This document shows, one piece after another, positions 12,721 to 25,292 of a stretch of 64,000 nucleotides of DNA. The notes below the pieces were generated by a model. The model searched no databases, was not told the DNA's origin, and worked only from the letters and a program-made list of their open reading frames with translations. The translations under genes and the position numbers were made by a program. This DNA comes from Cyanoderma ruficeps (lineage: Eukaryota; Chordata; Aves; Passeriformes; Timaliidae): positions 5,893,722 to 5,957,721 of the forward strand of contig VZDJ01000052.1 of assembly GCA_008694505.1 (NCBI GenBank). The letters run 5' to 3'. How positions within the stretch are numbered: the stretch's first letter is position 1; each line of letters opens with the position of its first letter.

Positions 12721-15700
12721 TTTTTTCCTACCTTTCCTCTTATTATCGAAATTCTTCTCTAGAAATGATTGTGTTTTGATGCCTTCTGTGTGGCAGATGG
12801 CCTGTCCCTGGCAGCTATACTCTACTAACCCAGTGCTGTACAGCAGAGATGCTTAAGCCTCTGCTGATTTTATTAATGTGGTTTGTGATGGGAATCCACA
12901 AACCTCCGAATCTAGGCGCTGAAAAAGTGCAATTTGTGCAATTTCAACCTGTACAGATCAATCAATATAAATCATCAGTAGCTTCCTACCGGGCTGGGAA
13001 AGGCATGGGTGGGAGCAAGCTCCCATATATTTTCTGTCCTGTCTGTTATGGTCATAAAGTAGCTGTGAACAACTGCTCTGCTTTTGGTTGCATGAGCAGA
13101 CATGTGAATGTCAGCAGCAGCATAATTGCAGTTTTCCCTCTGTCAGAAGACTGACTGGCTTCTGTTTTGTGTCTGGCTTCTAGTTATGAGATTTCCTCAG
13201 AGAAGACATTGTGCAGCACATGTACTGTCCACTAGAAAGCACTTAAGGAAAACCAGTGGTTTGCTGTTCTTTATCTCATTTCCACTGCAATAGCAACAGA
13301 GCTCTGAAGGTGTTACAGATGGTCAAGACAGGCTCACTGGTATATCACTACCACTCATGTGAACATTGAAGTTTAAGTATTACAGGTTTGAAACACCAGA
13401 ATGAGCTTAGACTTCCTTGGCAATTGTTCCTGTATCACTCCAGGCAGGCAGCTTTGAAAAAAACAGCCTTTGTTCTTTATGAAAGCTAAATGGATCTTCT
13501 GCACTTGTCATTGCCACCTGGTTGGGAGGTGTTGACAGCAGTGGGCCATAATCCCTCCCAGCAACAACGTGTTAGCGTGGTGCAGTGAGGACAGAGCAGG
13601 GACTGCAGGAGATGCTGCAGGTGTGTGGCTGTCTGGGGTGTCCTTCTGTCTGTGCAGAGAGGTGCTCCTTTCATGATCACCAAAACGCTTCTTCTCAGCT
13701 TCAAACCGCATCATTTGCTCAGAGAGCAGGAAAAGCAGGGAAAGGAAAAATTGTATTGAGCAGTGACAGTGCGGGAGAGGTTACAAAAGAGAAGAATTAT
13801 GTTCTGCTGAGCACTCTGAGGGCTGCAGCCAGGAAAACTCAATCAAAAGGCACTTGGTGTGCTTTCTGAAACAGGTTTTGAGACAGCTTCACCTCACAAT
13901 CACCTCCTGACTCCAGGACCCACAGCTAGTTTTAAATAATTCTTTTAATTCAGACTTTCTTAAATTAATTAAGATCAGATTGATTTTCAGCCTAGTTCAT
14001 GCACTGCATATTGGACAGCATCAGTGACATTAGTCTGCCTGCCTCCCCTCCCAGGGCTGTGACACCATTTTTATTCTGGGAAACTGCTCTTCTCAGCTGA
14101 GATTCCAGCAACAATTTTGTATGAAAGTATTTCACTACCTGTGGATCCAGTGGGGCCCAAATGCTCACAAGGAGCAGAGGAAGCTGAAGTAAACTTTTAC
14201 TCTAAGCTCCGCAGCACAAGGGAATTCCCCAGCAGGTCCTGCCCATGCTTACCGTGACTGAGTGCTGTCATTTGGTTTGGGGGTCAGCTGTATAAAAATG
14301 TCTGGGTTTTTGACTCAGAAGAAGTTTAGAAATGGAGCACTGGTGAAGAGCAAAATAAATTACATAAAGGACAGGGGCAACAGGCAGCTCTTCAATGAGT
14401 GGGACACTGGGGAGGATTTCCCATGACATGGGAACGAGGGAAATCTGTGCCAGTAATTCTGCGGGAGAAAATGCATATTATAATTTTCCAAGCAGATGGT
14501 TCAAGGTGAGTGATGAGCTGTTCAGATGAAATTTGAGTGGGAAGGAGGCTGTGGAGAATGAAGTGGAAGTATGATGAATTATAGCAAAGGTCAGCTGGCT
14601 TTTAAGTGCAGCATCACTTTGGAGACCAGGGGGTGTATTTTCAGCATATGCTGCAGATTAATTTAAGATTTCATCCTCTGTTTCCCTAAGTTTACCTCCA
14701 CAGGTGTATTGCAAAGCCCTTCTAATCTGTCCATATGGAATACACTGAAACTTAATGTTTCAGTAAAGCAAATTTGCATCCCTACAAAAGGAATACACAA
14801 AGTTAGAGGTGAAGCTGCTGCAAGTAGTGCTTTATGAGTCCAAATGTGTTTGAGCATGAGCACAAGTATTCACACCTTTACAAGGGTGAGTCAAGGGGAC
14901 ATTTCAACCAAAAGAATAACTTTACCTTTTAGTTGAGTCTTCCCGTACAAACCAAATTCAGCAGATTTTTTTTTCTCCAAGTGGTATTTTTCTCACAGTA
15001 CCCACGTATCTGAAGACTTGCTTTTAAAATCAACAGAGTTAGTGAAATCTTTAGCCTGTGAGCACTCCTGTTCTCTTGGGAGGTATCAGATATTCATTGC
15101 TTGTGTGGAAGCAGCTACTGTGCTAATGGAATCACTAAAAAGGAGGTTATATTAAGGAGGATTGTGTAGTACTTATCTCCTTATAGGACCAGTGAGTTGT
15201 GGAGTAGGAGGGAAGTCCATTGCTGGGTAACTGCCCAGGAGTGTAAGAAATGATGCAAAGTTACAAGCCATGACAGAGAAAATAATTAAATTAGAAGATT
15301 CAGCATCATATGAGCATCTCTCTTTTTTTTGTATTCCATAGACACAGCCAAAAGGTTTGCAGTCTTAAATGTGATCTGGGCCTGATTTAAACTAAAGTCC
15401 TTTTTATACCACAGAGAGGGTGCAAATATAACTTAGACCTGCTCTGGTTATCGCCTCAAAGACTGATGGTGTTCTTTGTAATAAGTAAAAATCACTCCAC
15501 AAAATACTTTTACTGGTGAGGAAGAAGGAGGCAGGTTTGGTTTTTTTTCCTAGCATAATGTTTTAAGAAAGTCATAACTGCAGTACTGGGCAAAGGAATG
15601 TAAGAGAAAGTTTCTGCAACTCACAGTTTTCCTAATTTTGCAGCTAGGTAGGCTCTGCAGTTGATAATGACCTATATACACAAAGCCCAATTTTTTGTTA

Positions 15701-18441
15701 CCAAGCGTGCTGTTTATACCCACACTGAGGGGGTGATTATTCTGATTGATTTGGAAAGGCTGATCATTTCTTTGACCCATGTAACTGGTGAGACAGCAAA
15801 CTGCAAAATTTACCCATAAGCTGCTGATAAAGTGTCCCTGTGGTTTCTCTGAATATCTAACTGGAAAGATTAATGTGTAGTTATAGCCCAACTCCAGCGA
15901 ATTTCTTTCTTAAAGAGATCTTTGATTTTGTAACTGAAGTGACCGTCCTGCTATCTTGCAAGAAGACATTGAAGAAAATACAATTTGCTTCATCTTTTTT
16001 GATATTATGTAGAATAAGAAGCAGTTTTTCATTCCTTTGGAAACCTCTCAAGATTTCAGAAGTGCTCTTGCTCTCATGCTGGCTCGTGCAAGCAGTGGAA
16101 AAAAAAATTGGGAACAGATTTCTGAGAGTAGTCAGCACCTGTGATAGTGTAGATCTTGATATGCCTCTCCTGCCAAACTGAAGAGAAAATAGAGGTATGA
16201 ACCAGTTTGCTTGTTCTTGAGGCAGTGCACAGAACACCAAGGCATGCAGGGCTTTTTCCTCTGTCTCAGTGTTTCCCCTTAATAAATGCTATCCTGGGGG
16301 GGAAAAAAAAAATCATGTTGAAGAGGGCATGATCCCATGAAAATTTCTGTTTTACCAAATTGGCATTTTTCCATTGTAGACCATGCATACTCAGCATTGA
16401 TTTTACATTGCAGCTTGACCAGCTCACTTGCATTTCAAAGTAAAAGCTGGAGGAGCTATTGATTGCTTAGCTGAGCGGGTTGAATATGATCTGCAGTCTC
16501 CTCTTACACATTGATTCCTTGTCTCTTTACTCTCTGCTTCCTGAATGTCACTGAACTGTGAGAGGCCTGCTAAATGGACAAAAATATTGATTTCCTTTGC
16601 CCCTTTTTTATTTTCAAAAGCTCCTTATTTACCAAGAACTGAGCTAATATCAGGAGAAGAAAAGGTCACGAAAAAAAGGCAGAAGGAAGGTAGCTTTTGT
16701 GTATTTTTTAAAAAGGTATGAACTTGGTTGAAACTCGAGTCCTTTAAGTTGTGTTTTCATCAAGAAAGGTTGTTTGCCTGTGTGGAACTTTTGAACTCAG
16801 GCTGTTCAGCTTCATATTTTACTGTTGTCTGGTTGATGATGAACTTCTGGGGTGCTTTCTTAAATGGCTGTACCTCTAGTGTTACGATTTTCTGGGATTT
16901 TTTTGCAGAGAAGCTAACGAGCAGTCCCAGCTGTGCCAGGTTTTAATGCAGAATGCAATCAGCAAGTCTTTTGTTAGAGTTTGCTGTGCAGTTTTGTAGA
17001 GTTTATTGTACATTTTGTTCCTGTTTTGTTCGCCCACAAGTGCGACGCTTTGCAACACCAAGTTTAGAGAAAAAGCTGAAGGAGCACAAGGTGGAGTCAG
17101 GTAAAAATGACAAGATGTGCCAAGAGGGATCGCTGGGGACAGCATGATTCCCCAGAGATTTTAGAATATCTGCTGATGATCTGTTGTAAGCTTAGATGTA
17201 TTTGGGCAGGCAAATAGGGCTGGTTACAGAAAGGATAAAACTAGAACTGGTCCAGAACTTGCAAGTGTAGTAATAAAAAACCCAGCAGATCCTTAATATC
17301 CAGTGACATTGTTTCAACTAGTAACAAAACAGAAAAGTCAAAGCAAGGCAGAGAGATGACTAAAAATGATGAAAAAATATCTATTTTTACAGGGAATGTT
17401 AATTTTTCTAGAAATCAAAGCAATTCTCATGCTGTTTGTGCTTGTCATTATGAAAATAACCATTTAAAAAGACATAAACCAAGAGCGATACAAGTATTTT
17501 ATGGAAAGAGATGCATTTTTTTCCATTAATGAAATCTTTGAAATGGAAAAAAATAAGTTTAAATTCTTCATCAATCCTTTGCTTAGTAGTGGTGGGGAAA
17601 GTTGTGTTGATAAACTTCCAAGGATTTGTGCTCTAACACAGGGTTTGTGCTGTAACAACTGCCACATCTTTGCTGTAGGGTGAGTCTCTGTACAAAACTC
17701 TCCCCAGGGATTAATGGGTACAGCTAGAAGAGACACTTGGAGAAGCTGTTATAAATAATCCTCCAGAAACACCTACATTTAGCAACAGGGGAGTAGTTGC
17801 TAGGTGTGGAGAGATCCACGAGAGCCTTTGAAAGCCATTAGTTTGCTTGAGAGGAGCAGCTCTCATTTTATTAGTAAGAATTGGATGGTCAGTGACACTC
17901 ACGAGCCCCCTGATATCCCTGCTTGTGCTTTCTGGGCCACAAAATAGGCTCAGAAAGTTTGAAATCGAGCAGATGGATCCAACTCTGTCCCAGCAAAAGG
18001 CATCCATCAGTTTTCTGCATTGCTGTGTGGGTTGGGTTGACCCTGGTCAGATGCCAGGCACCTGCCAAAGCTGCTCTCTCCTCTCCAGAGCTGGAAAGGA
18101 GGGAGAGAATATAGTGAGGAAAGGTTCATGTGTTGAGATAAGGACTGGGAGAGATCACTCATCAAACATCACAGGTAGAACAGGCTGTAATTAGAGGGAT
18201 GAATTGAATTTATTGCCGTAGCAAAATCAGAGCAGGATTGTGAAAAGCGATAGGGGCTATGGTCATTTCACCACCTGTGGGTTCTTCCATTGCTCAGGGA
18301 GAGAAATTGTTCCTCTTCTTCAAAAAATACAGGCTATCAGTTTTTCTACTTCCTCCTTCACCTTCAGGAGCAGACCTGTATTAACCCTGAGGCTTCAGAG
18401 AAAAAAGAACCATTACTTCCTTTCATTGATCAACTCACTGC

Positions 18442-18485
18442 TGTGTGTTTGTTTTTTGTTTGGTTGGTTTGTTTTTGTTTTTTTT
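18442..18485. repeat. T/G-rich tract
   Basis: TGTGTTTG followed by T runs with single or paired G residues, similar in kind to 9563-9622. Confidence 0.7.
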
Positions 18486-19520
18486 AAATCCCCCAACATG
18501 CCAGTTTGATGTCATCAGCTGGGAATGCCTTCTTCCTCTGGAATTTGATGCAAATTCTCCTGTCTGCAAGTTCTTGGTATTTGAGGTTCCAAGTTGTGGG
18601 TCCTGTTCCACTTTTGTACACCCACTGGTGTCATTTAGTAAATCTGTCATTCATGCTCAATATAACGGAGTCATTTAACTGCAGGATCTCATCAGTGCAA
18701 TTAACCCTGTTCTTTTAAAAGGAGGAGCTGATTGTCTTGGCATTCGTGGGAGCAGAGAGCACAGCTGAGTGCTGCAGTTGCTGGCCTTTCCAGAGCAGTA
18801 CTGCACTCAATTGATTATTTTGTTAATTGGTTTTGCACCCAGTATCCTGCTGCTTTATTATCATCCAAGTGACTTTATGCACCGTGCATAAGTACAAGTA
18901 TAGTGAAAATCAATACCTGGGACTTTTTTTTTTTTCCTTGTGAAGATCTTAGCATCCATGGGCTGCCTTTGAGACGTGGCCTTTATTCTGCTTGCAATAC
19001 AGCTAGCAACTTTTTCATAATTTATTCCTGTGCTAATAAAGTAGATGCTCAGATTCTGATCTGTGCTTAAACTTGTATCCTAATGAAAAAGGAATAAATT
19101 ATTTAAGGATGAAATAAACAAAAGGTTGTTATTGTAGATAAGTAAGCCTAATCTTGAGGTGGTAAAATTCATGCTATTTTTGTAAGAAAATCTTGTTGTT
19201 TCACTAGGCTCTAATAAATATCATATTTCACAGGCTTGAATCATTTAGTGACTGTTATCAGAAGCCTGAGTCCTATGAATGCTGCTTTTTCTGCTTCAGT
19301 TAGAGAAACAAGGATTTAAAAGCTGCTCTGAGGTTGCATTGTGGGTGGGATTGAGGGCTGGGTTCCAGGTCTGAATGTCACACAAGCAGATGGGATTGTG
19401 GATGTCACAAGATGAGAATGTTTTCCAGTACTTTTCTACTGTTGGACATGCAGACACGTCTTGTGTTTTTGGAATGCATGTGCCTACTCTCCTTTCAGAA
19501 GAAAACCATGAAATAGAAGC

Positions 19521-19542
19521 AGAATCAGAATCAGAATCAGAT
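19521..19542. repeat. Short (AGAATC)3 tandem repeat
   Basis: Three hexamer copies plus a partial one. In one frame they read as an acidic Glu-Ser repeat within a 62-codon open frame, but nothing else supports a gene. Confidence 0.7.
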
Positions 19543-22172
19543 GCAGTCCCTCTCCTGGTCTAAACTAGATATGAAAGCAGAAATTTCCTTCTCAGAAAGA
19601 AAAAAAAAAAGGCAATTTTTTAATGTAGGTACACAGCTGGCGAGAAGACAAGGATTTTGCTGAGTCAGCAGCCCTAAATGGGCAGTTTTCCACCCAGACC
19701 ATTGGATTTGTGTTACCATTTTCCAAGTTTGCTCTCTGGGGATCTTTCTCTCTGCAGTTGGATGGATGTTACCTGTTCCTGGGCTCATTGCTTTCTAAAC
19801 ACGTCTTTGTGAGGAGAAAGGCAAGTCCTTACCTTGTGCTGGTTAAGATTCTGCTAAAAGGCAACTGACCCAGGCAATTTGTGGTTCACGGGAAAAGCTG
19901 CCAAGACCTTTTCCAAAAATTTCAACTCTTTTTTTTTTTTTTTTGACAAAAAATGCCTAATCTTTTTTTGGATTCAATTGTATGACTTCCTGTCATTTGC
20001 AAATATGAGGAAACCCCCTTTGTTTTGGTGGTGAAAAAGAGGTCCCAGAGTTTCTGAGGCTGATCTGTCTGGGGGTGGTGACATCCTGTATGCCCTTCCT
20101 CCAAGTGAAACATTTGGAGAACAGCCTGCAGAGGGCTGTGAAGATTGTGCCTCTTTGAGGGGTGTATTTCCTTGTAATGTTATACAAAAAATACATTATG
20201 TTGTATTGTGAGGATGGAACAAATCAGAAAAATGCCATGATAGTGAAGAGGGAAAACAGCCTGTGCTATTTCTGCAAATTACTCCCTCTCCTCCTCCCTG
20301 TTGTCTTAAAATACAAGCCAGGGCTCCCCAGCAATGCTTTTTAATTAGTAGAACTCCTTTTGCACTTAATTCTAATTCAGTGCCTTCATGCAGGCAGGTT
20401 CAGTGGGCTTACATTGGGAGCACAAACACCTGAAATCTTTTTCTCTGGCCCCCCTCTGAATGAGGCTTGGTCTTCTGTTCCTGATGATGTTGTGTGGTGA
20501 CAGCTTGGGGTTTGCAGTGGCAAGGGGTGAGACTGGGGAGGGGGGAGGCAGAGTGACAGGTGATTGCTCTGTCTCCATGGCATCACTGAGCTTTATCTCA
20601 GAGCTGTCAAACGCTGTGCTTTATGCCTTTCTTTACTGTGTACAGCGACCTGGTACAGCCACAAAGTACACCTTGTGTGGGTCCTGTTTAGTCACTTACC
20701 AGCTTATTTCATATTAAGTTTTTTTTTCTTTACTTTCAATCCGTTCCACTTTTAACAAACTGGCACAAGTGCTGGGAACGCACATAGAAATGAAAGCACC
20801 AATTCAGTGTTTTCCCATTTGATACCTTTAGTTAGGGAGTTAAAATTCACACCAGTATATTGTTTAAAAACCTTTGATACTGCCTTTTCAGGCCCCATCC
20901 TGCTCACTGTGAATTGGTGTTAGGTTTTGGAGTTATAATGAAATAATATAGCTGTGAGAAAAACAGCTTTGAGCCCCCGTCAGTTAGATCCCAGTTTCCT
21001 CTCTGTCTTAAGACATCTCACTGTGCACTGTCTTTTATGCTCATGCTTTAATTCACTGAGACAGAAAGACGCCTCCAAGAATGATTCAACTGTCCTAAGA
21101 TCTGATTGAACCTTTGGATGAGTTTCTCCTCTGTTGATTTTGACTAACACTATATATATAAAGTTGCTGTGACGCTGCAGTGTAACTCATGTGTACGCCT
21201 TTTTAATCTGAAATGCCAAAGTCGCACATGCAGAAGTGATTCTCTGAGTTACTAGATTTATTTAATAACCATGGATTCTTTGCAGGAGCGCACATAAGTA
21301 AATGTTAGGAGGGTCTTACTGCCTTCTTGCTGCACCTAAACATGTGCTTGATGGTTTTAAGCATTCCTTTTTGGTCAGGAAAGCTAGATTTATTTTTTTT
21401 TTAATAAATAAGTGTTGGTACCTTTCAAGCTATCTTGTTTCCAGGTGTTAGGCTGAACAGTACAAAATGAGTGTGCCAAAGTTGACAGCACCTTTTGCAA
21501 GGTCTGTGGATGTTAGTACATGTTACAGCTCCAGTTAGAGCCACTGAGTGGTCTCCTTTAGGGTATAAATAAGGTGGTTATGGTCTGACATTTGAAGTTC
21601 CTGCCTCCGAAGATATTTGCATGTTTTAACTTTTCTTATATTCTGCAGTGCTTCCTTAAATGTCTCATGGATTTGCAGTGTGTAAAGAAAAGGATTTCTG
21701 AAAAACTGTGACGACGTGTGTTTTATAACCCGCATTTTCATATCTTGTACTTCAGCCAGGGCGGTCAGTTTAGTGGCTTTTTTGCCACGTAGTTTTGTGT
21801 TTTTATAGTTTGCCGTATAGCAACGAAAAATAAAACTGTGGCAAGAAGACTCCATGATAGTGGTGGCTGGAGAAGGGCTCGTTCTTGTGCTGATTGTTTG
21901 GTGTCTAAATCATGTTCAAGCTGAGTTTTTCTCCAGATGGGACACTCTGGGGGAGTCTCTTTCCCTCACTGCTATTGCTGTAGTCCTGGAGCTTTCTGCC
22001 TCTCTGTAAATTCTGACTGGAATCAGTCCCTGGTTTAGAGGTTGCAAATGAATGACACGAACAAAAAGAGTGTGTTTTCATAAGCTTTACCTCTCCTGAG
22101 GACAAGTCTCAAAAAAGCTTTTTACCTGTGTCAAGAATGCTGAGCTAATGGTGTAAAAATTAACCCTTCCAG

Positions 22173-22286
22173 GTGAGGAAAGCTGTGCAGCAGGAGGGCT
22201 TCATCAGAAGGAAGAGGGGATACAGAGACATCAATGACATCGACATCAACATGAATGACCCTTTATTTACAAAGCAGTGGTACCTG
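22173..22286 (+). CDS. PCSK2: PCSK2 exon: propeptide end, primary cleavage site, start of mature PC2 (residues 95-132)
   Basis: The 114-bp exon encodes 38 residues in phase 0, starting VRKAVQQEGF and ending LFTKQWYL. It carries the C-terminal end of the propeptide and the tetrabasic primary cleavage site RRKR at residues 106-109. The mature enzyme then begins with GYRDINDIDINMNDP. In this family the propeptide is cut autocatalytically at that site, and for PC2 this occurs late in the secretory pathway. The acceptor is ttccag at 22167-22172 and the donor is a consensus gtaagt at 22287. Human PC2 reads FDRKKRGYRDINEID here, so this copy differs by Asp105 to Ile, Lys107 to Arg, and Glu to Asp in the INEID motif (human sequence from memory). 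The start is fixed by the splice site and by Val95. Confidence 0.96.
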
Positions 22287-23631
22287 GTAAGTTTTGAGAG
22301 AAAAAAATCACAGTAATCATAACTAAATAATTCTCATTCAAGCCATTCTGTGCAGCTGCAGTGTTTTCCAACAGTTCTTTCCAAATGCAGGACTTGGGAA
22401 TGAATCCAAGGCTCTGTTGTGTTGGTTTTAATTGTCTCCCTTTTATATTGGGAAGGTCCAGCACATTTCAAGAGATAAATTTCATTTTTAGTCAATGGAA
22501 AGATCCTTAGAAGGCTTGAAAGAGAACTGTGTTGATGTCCTGTGGGCATTACTGGTGTGCTGATGTGACCCCTAGAACTGCATATGAATCATGTCTTTGA
22601 GCTGTTGCCAGGTAAAATATTGTTATGGAATTGCAACAAAAGATTATGTTGTATTTGCTATCAAAAGTTAAAGCTTTTCTTGTGGAAATTTGCATATAAA
22701 TTTTCTTTTGCCAAAAACAGAACGGCTGAAAACTGGTGAATTTGTGCTTAAGCTGATGTCAAAGGAAATTCATATTTTGCTAAATGGTTTCAGTTTTTCG
22801 GTGTCATATTTTTACAGGGACAGGTCTTTAGTCATAAAAGAAAGCATAGTTTTACTTTGAAGTGAAATGATTTTTTTAATTTAAAAAGTTGATAAAGTAA
22901 TTCTGGTCAGTTTTATTGTTGCAAGATATTTATGATGAAATACTCAGTAAATGCAGTACTGCCTTGTTAACTTAAGAAGAATATTTTTGTTGAAAAGTAA
23001 TGTTTCTCCCTCTTAATCCATTTCTTATGTTTCCTGAATCCATCCAATACAGCTACAGGTTTTTTTTTCTTAAAGCAAGAGTTTTCAAATGAATCGGGGG
23101 CACATTAGCATGGATGGGATTTTATCCTTGATGAGGATAAACTAAAGTGAGGATTAATTCACTTATTTTCTGGTGGTTAATCAAAATGTTGCAGTGATAA
23201 AAATAATAAAAATTTAGGAAGCTGTACAGTAGATCCCTGATTTCAGGAAGCAAGTATTTTCTGCTCTTAAAAAAGTCCTGTGTAAAATCAGTCGTTCTAA
23301 CTTTTTTCCTGGATTGACCCACTGGCTGACATGTTGAGCAGAAAAGTCTTTTTTTGGGGTCCAAAAGATGTAGCATTTAACCAAATCTTATAAACCACAA
23401 AAAACTGATTTTTGCCAGTGTTGGGTTTTTTCAGATTTTTTCTTCTTTTTCTACGGCTGCATTATTGCAGTAGATACGATTACGGACAGATTTGTACTCC
23501 AAAAACATGCAAAATACATTTTCTGTACCAAAGATGCTTGCAGAGACCTAAAGGAAAAACCAGTAGCTGTGGAAATATGTCAGTCAAGTAAAAAAAGCTT
23601 TTTTTTTTTTTTTTTTTCACTGATGTATTAG
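22287..23631 (+). other. PCSK2: PCSK2 intron, 1.35 kb
   Basis: It is bounded by gtaagt and by an acceptor ending gatgtattag. The pyrimidine tract is a run of about 19 T residues at 23599-23617, separated from the AG by 12 purine-containing bases. This makes the acceptor less compact than the others. I see no repeat element or second gene in it. Confidence 0.85.
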
Positions 23632-23740
23632 ATTAACACTGGTCAAGCAGATGGGACTCCTGGACTTGACCTTAATGTAGCTGAAGCATGGGAGCTGGGC
23701 TACACAGGGAAGGGAGTAACCATAGGAATTATGGATGATG
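23632..23740 (+). CDS. PCSK2: PCSK2 exon: catalytic Asp167 region (residues 133-169)
   Basis: The 109-bp exon starts in phase 0 with INTGQADGTPGLDLNVAEAW and runs through ELGYTGKGVTIGIMDDG. The first D of the IMDDG motif is Asp167, the acid of the Asp-His-Ser triad, in the usual subtilase setting of a hydrophobic beta strand followed by D-D/S-G. The last base is the G of the Gly169 codon, so the exon ends in phase 1 at a consensus gtaagt (23741). The residues match human PC2 exactly as far as I recall. Because the length is not a multiple of three, skipping this exon alone would shift the frame. Skipping it together with the following 38-bp exon would keep the frame but remove the catalytic Asp. 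Confidence 0.97.
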
Positions 23741-25254
23741 GTAAGTGAAGACTTGAGTGCTAATTTAATACTTTCAAGTAGACTTTTTTCATGTAATTGA
23801 AGTAAAAAAAATATTAAAAATTAATAATCAATTGCTTAGTGGTGAGACTGCCAGCCTCAATAAATACTTTGAAATCTTCAGGGAAAATATGATGCAAAGA
23901 TAAGGGTGCTGAAGCATGGATATCCAAGCATTAGAAGTGGTTTGCAATTATCACTGAGATCTCTTCCAGGACACACTGTAATAGCCATTAAATCTAAAGA
24001 AAAACTCTCCTTGATTTCTGTAGGCACTGACTGGAGGATGCAATTGCTGTGTAAAAAACACTTGAGAAAAATTTTTTTTGGATTACATTATCTTCAAAGT
24101 TATCCTTGATAGCTGAAATAATGAAACATTTTTATGCTGAATGTCAGTGAAGGTCTGCATATTAGATATGTTGCTAGTTTCAGACTAAGTTCCGGAAAGA
24201 TGAAAATAAAAGGTGCAGTTGAAGTTACAGTTTTTCTACTTATGGGTGCTTGCTGAAATACAGGAATTCCATGCAGTCTGTCAACACTCTTCTTTGGAAT
24301 GAATTTTGAATATTTTCCTTTTAATGGGGCTGAATAATATTAAAAAAAACCCAAAAACTTCTGTATCCACATATATTTTCTAGGGACAACCAGGATCTGT
24401 CCTCACTTATTTCTGTTCCTCACCTGTTAACTCCCATGGGCAAGGCTTTTGTGGAAGTAAGAAAGTAAACTCAGACTTCTGGATCTTAGGAAGGAATTCT
24501 TTGCTGTGAGGGTGGTGAGACACTGTAAGAGGTTGCCAAGGGAGGTTGTGGCAGTGTTTAAGGGCCAGGTTGGAGAAGGCTTGAAGATCAGTCTCATCTG
24601 AGAGATGATCTCTTGTGTTACAATTTCACTGATCTCCCAGAGGCAGGGCTTGGCATGACTGTGATGGGAAGGATGGCAATATTTGAGCTTTTTGTCAATA
24701 AAATTGATGGTCCATCAGATACAGCTTTTAGAGAGGGGAGTAATCTGCCTTAGAACTTTTTCCTAATAACTCTAAAAAAGACAGCTTGAGTAACAGGATT
24801 CTTCATTGAGATTTTTATTGTCCATTTATCTACCATTTGGATCAGTAACAAGGGGTCTCCTAAAGCAAGTGTAGTGCTAAGGACTCTACAAAATGAGAAT
24901 TAATCTTTCCATCAGAATTACTATGATAACATGGCATTCTCCTTGCAAATAAAGTAGAGCATGTAATGGTGAGGTGGTTGGATAAACAGGATAGAGTGAA
25001 AATGGTGAAAATATGATCTAGTCTACAAGGCAGTAAACTTTGTCATTCAGCTCAATTTTTCAAATGGCATCTGGATTTTGACATACATGATTGGAAAGTC
25101 CACATTTAAAAGCTGGAATCTCACCTCAGTCAGTTGCATTATTCACCATGATTATTTTCCTCTGGTTGTAAAGGAATCTTGTTCTGTGATCATTAGAAAA
25201 TCTTTTTTGAAACTCTTAACCTTTGCTTTCTGTTCTGTCATTGTCTTATTGCAG
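23741..25254 (+). other. PCSK2: PCSK2 intron, 1.5 kb
   Basis: It is bounded by gtaagt and by a good acceptor, ttgtcttattgcag. It holds a diverged forward CR1 fragment around 24470-24605. I see nothing else in it. Confidence 0.85.
24470..24605 (+). repeat. Diverged CR1 LINE fragment, forward orientation
   Basis: The motifs aggaaggaattctttgctgt, gagggtggtgagacactg, aggttgccaagggaggttgt and gtttaagggccaggttgg appear in the order seen in the CR1 region just before its 3' end. The terminal part is degraded. It lies about 650 bases before the 38-bp PCSK2 exon. Confidence 0.8.
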
Positions 25255-25292
25255 GAATTGATTATCTGCATCCAGATCTTGCATCAAACTAC
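25255..25292 (+). CDS. PCSK2: PCSK2 38-bp micro-exon (residues 169-181)
   Basis: The two opening bases GA complete the Gly169 codon begun in the previous exon. Twelve codons follow: IDYLHPDLASNY. The exon starts in phase 1 and ends in phase 0 at gtaagt (25293); the acceptor is ttattgcag. The HPDL motif just after the catalytic Asp is a hallmark of subtilases. At 38 bp the exon is very short and stands before a 16.8 kb intron, so its recognition probably depends on its strong splice sites (inference). Loss of this exon alone would shift the frame and remove the active site downstream. Confidence 0.96.

Larger units (their letters stand above)
1..22172 (+). other. PCSK2: PCSK2 intron upstream of the residue 95 exon (3' part)
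   Basis: No coding exon of PC2 was found here. The preceding exon, which should end just before Val95 and carry most of the propeptide, is absent, so this is the 3' part of an intron of at least 22 kb. It contains a possible old CR1 piece near 2640, a palindrome with two E-boxes at 3870-3891, a reverse CR1 fragment at 11350-11505 and an LTR with leader at 12002-12720. There are many short A or T runs. The acceptor at the end reads taacccttccag. Open frames of up to 164 codons occur on both strands but overlap each other and resemble no protein I know. Confidence 0.85.

Noticed and set aside
19375..19563. 62-codon frame ending in an acidic Glu-Ser repeat
   Set aside because: The repeat comes from three AGAATC units. 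There is no promoter, splice or homology support.
1..22172. Search for the upstream propeptide exon of PCSK2
   Set aside because: No translation matching the family propeptide before Val95 was found on the + strand, so this exon is taken to be outside the window.
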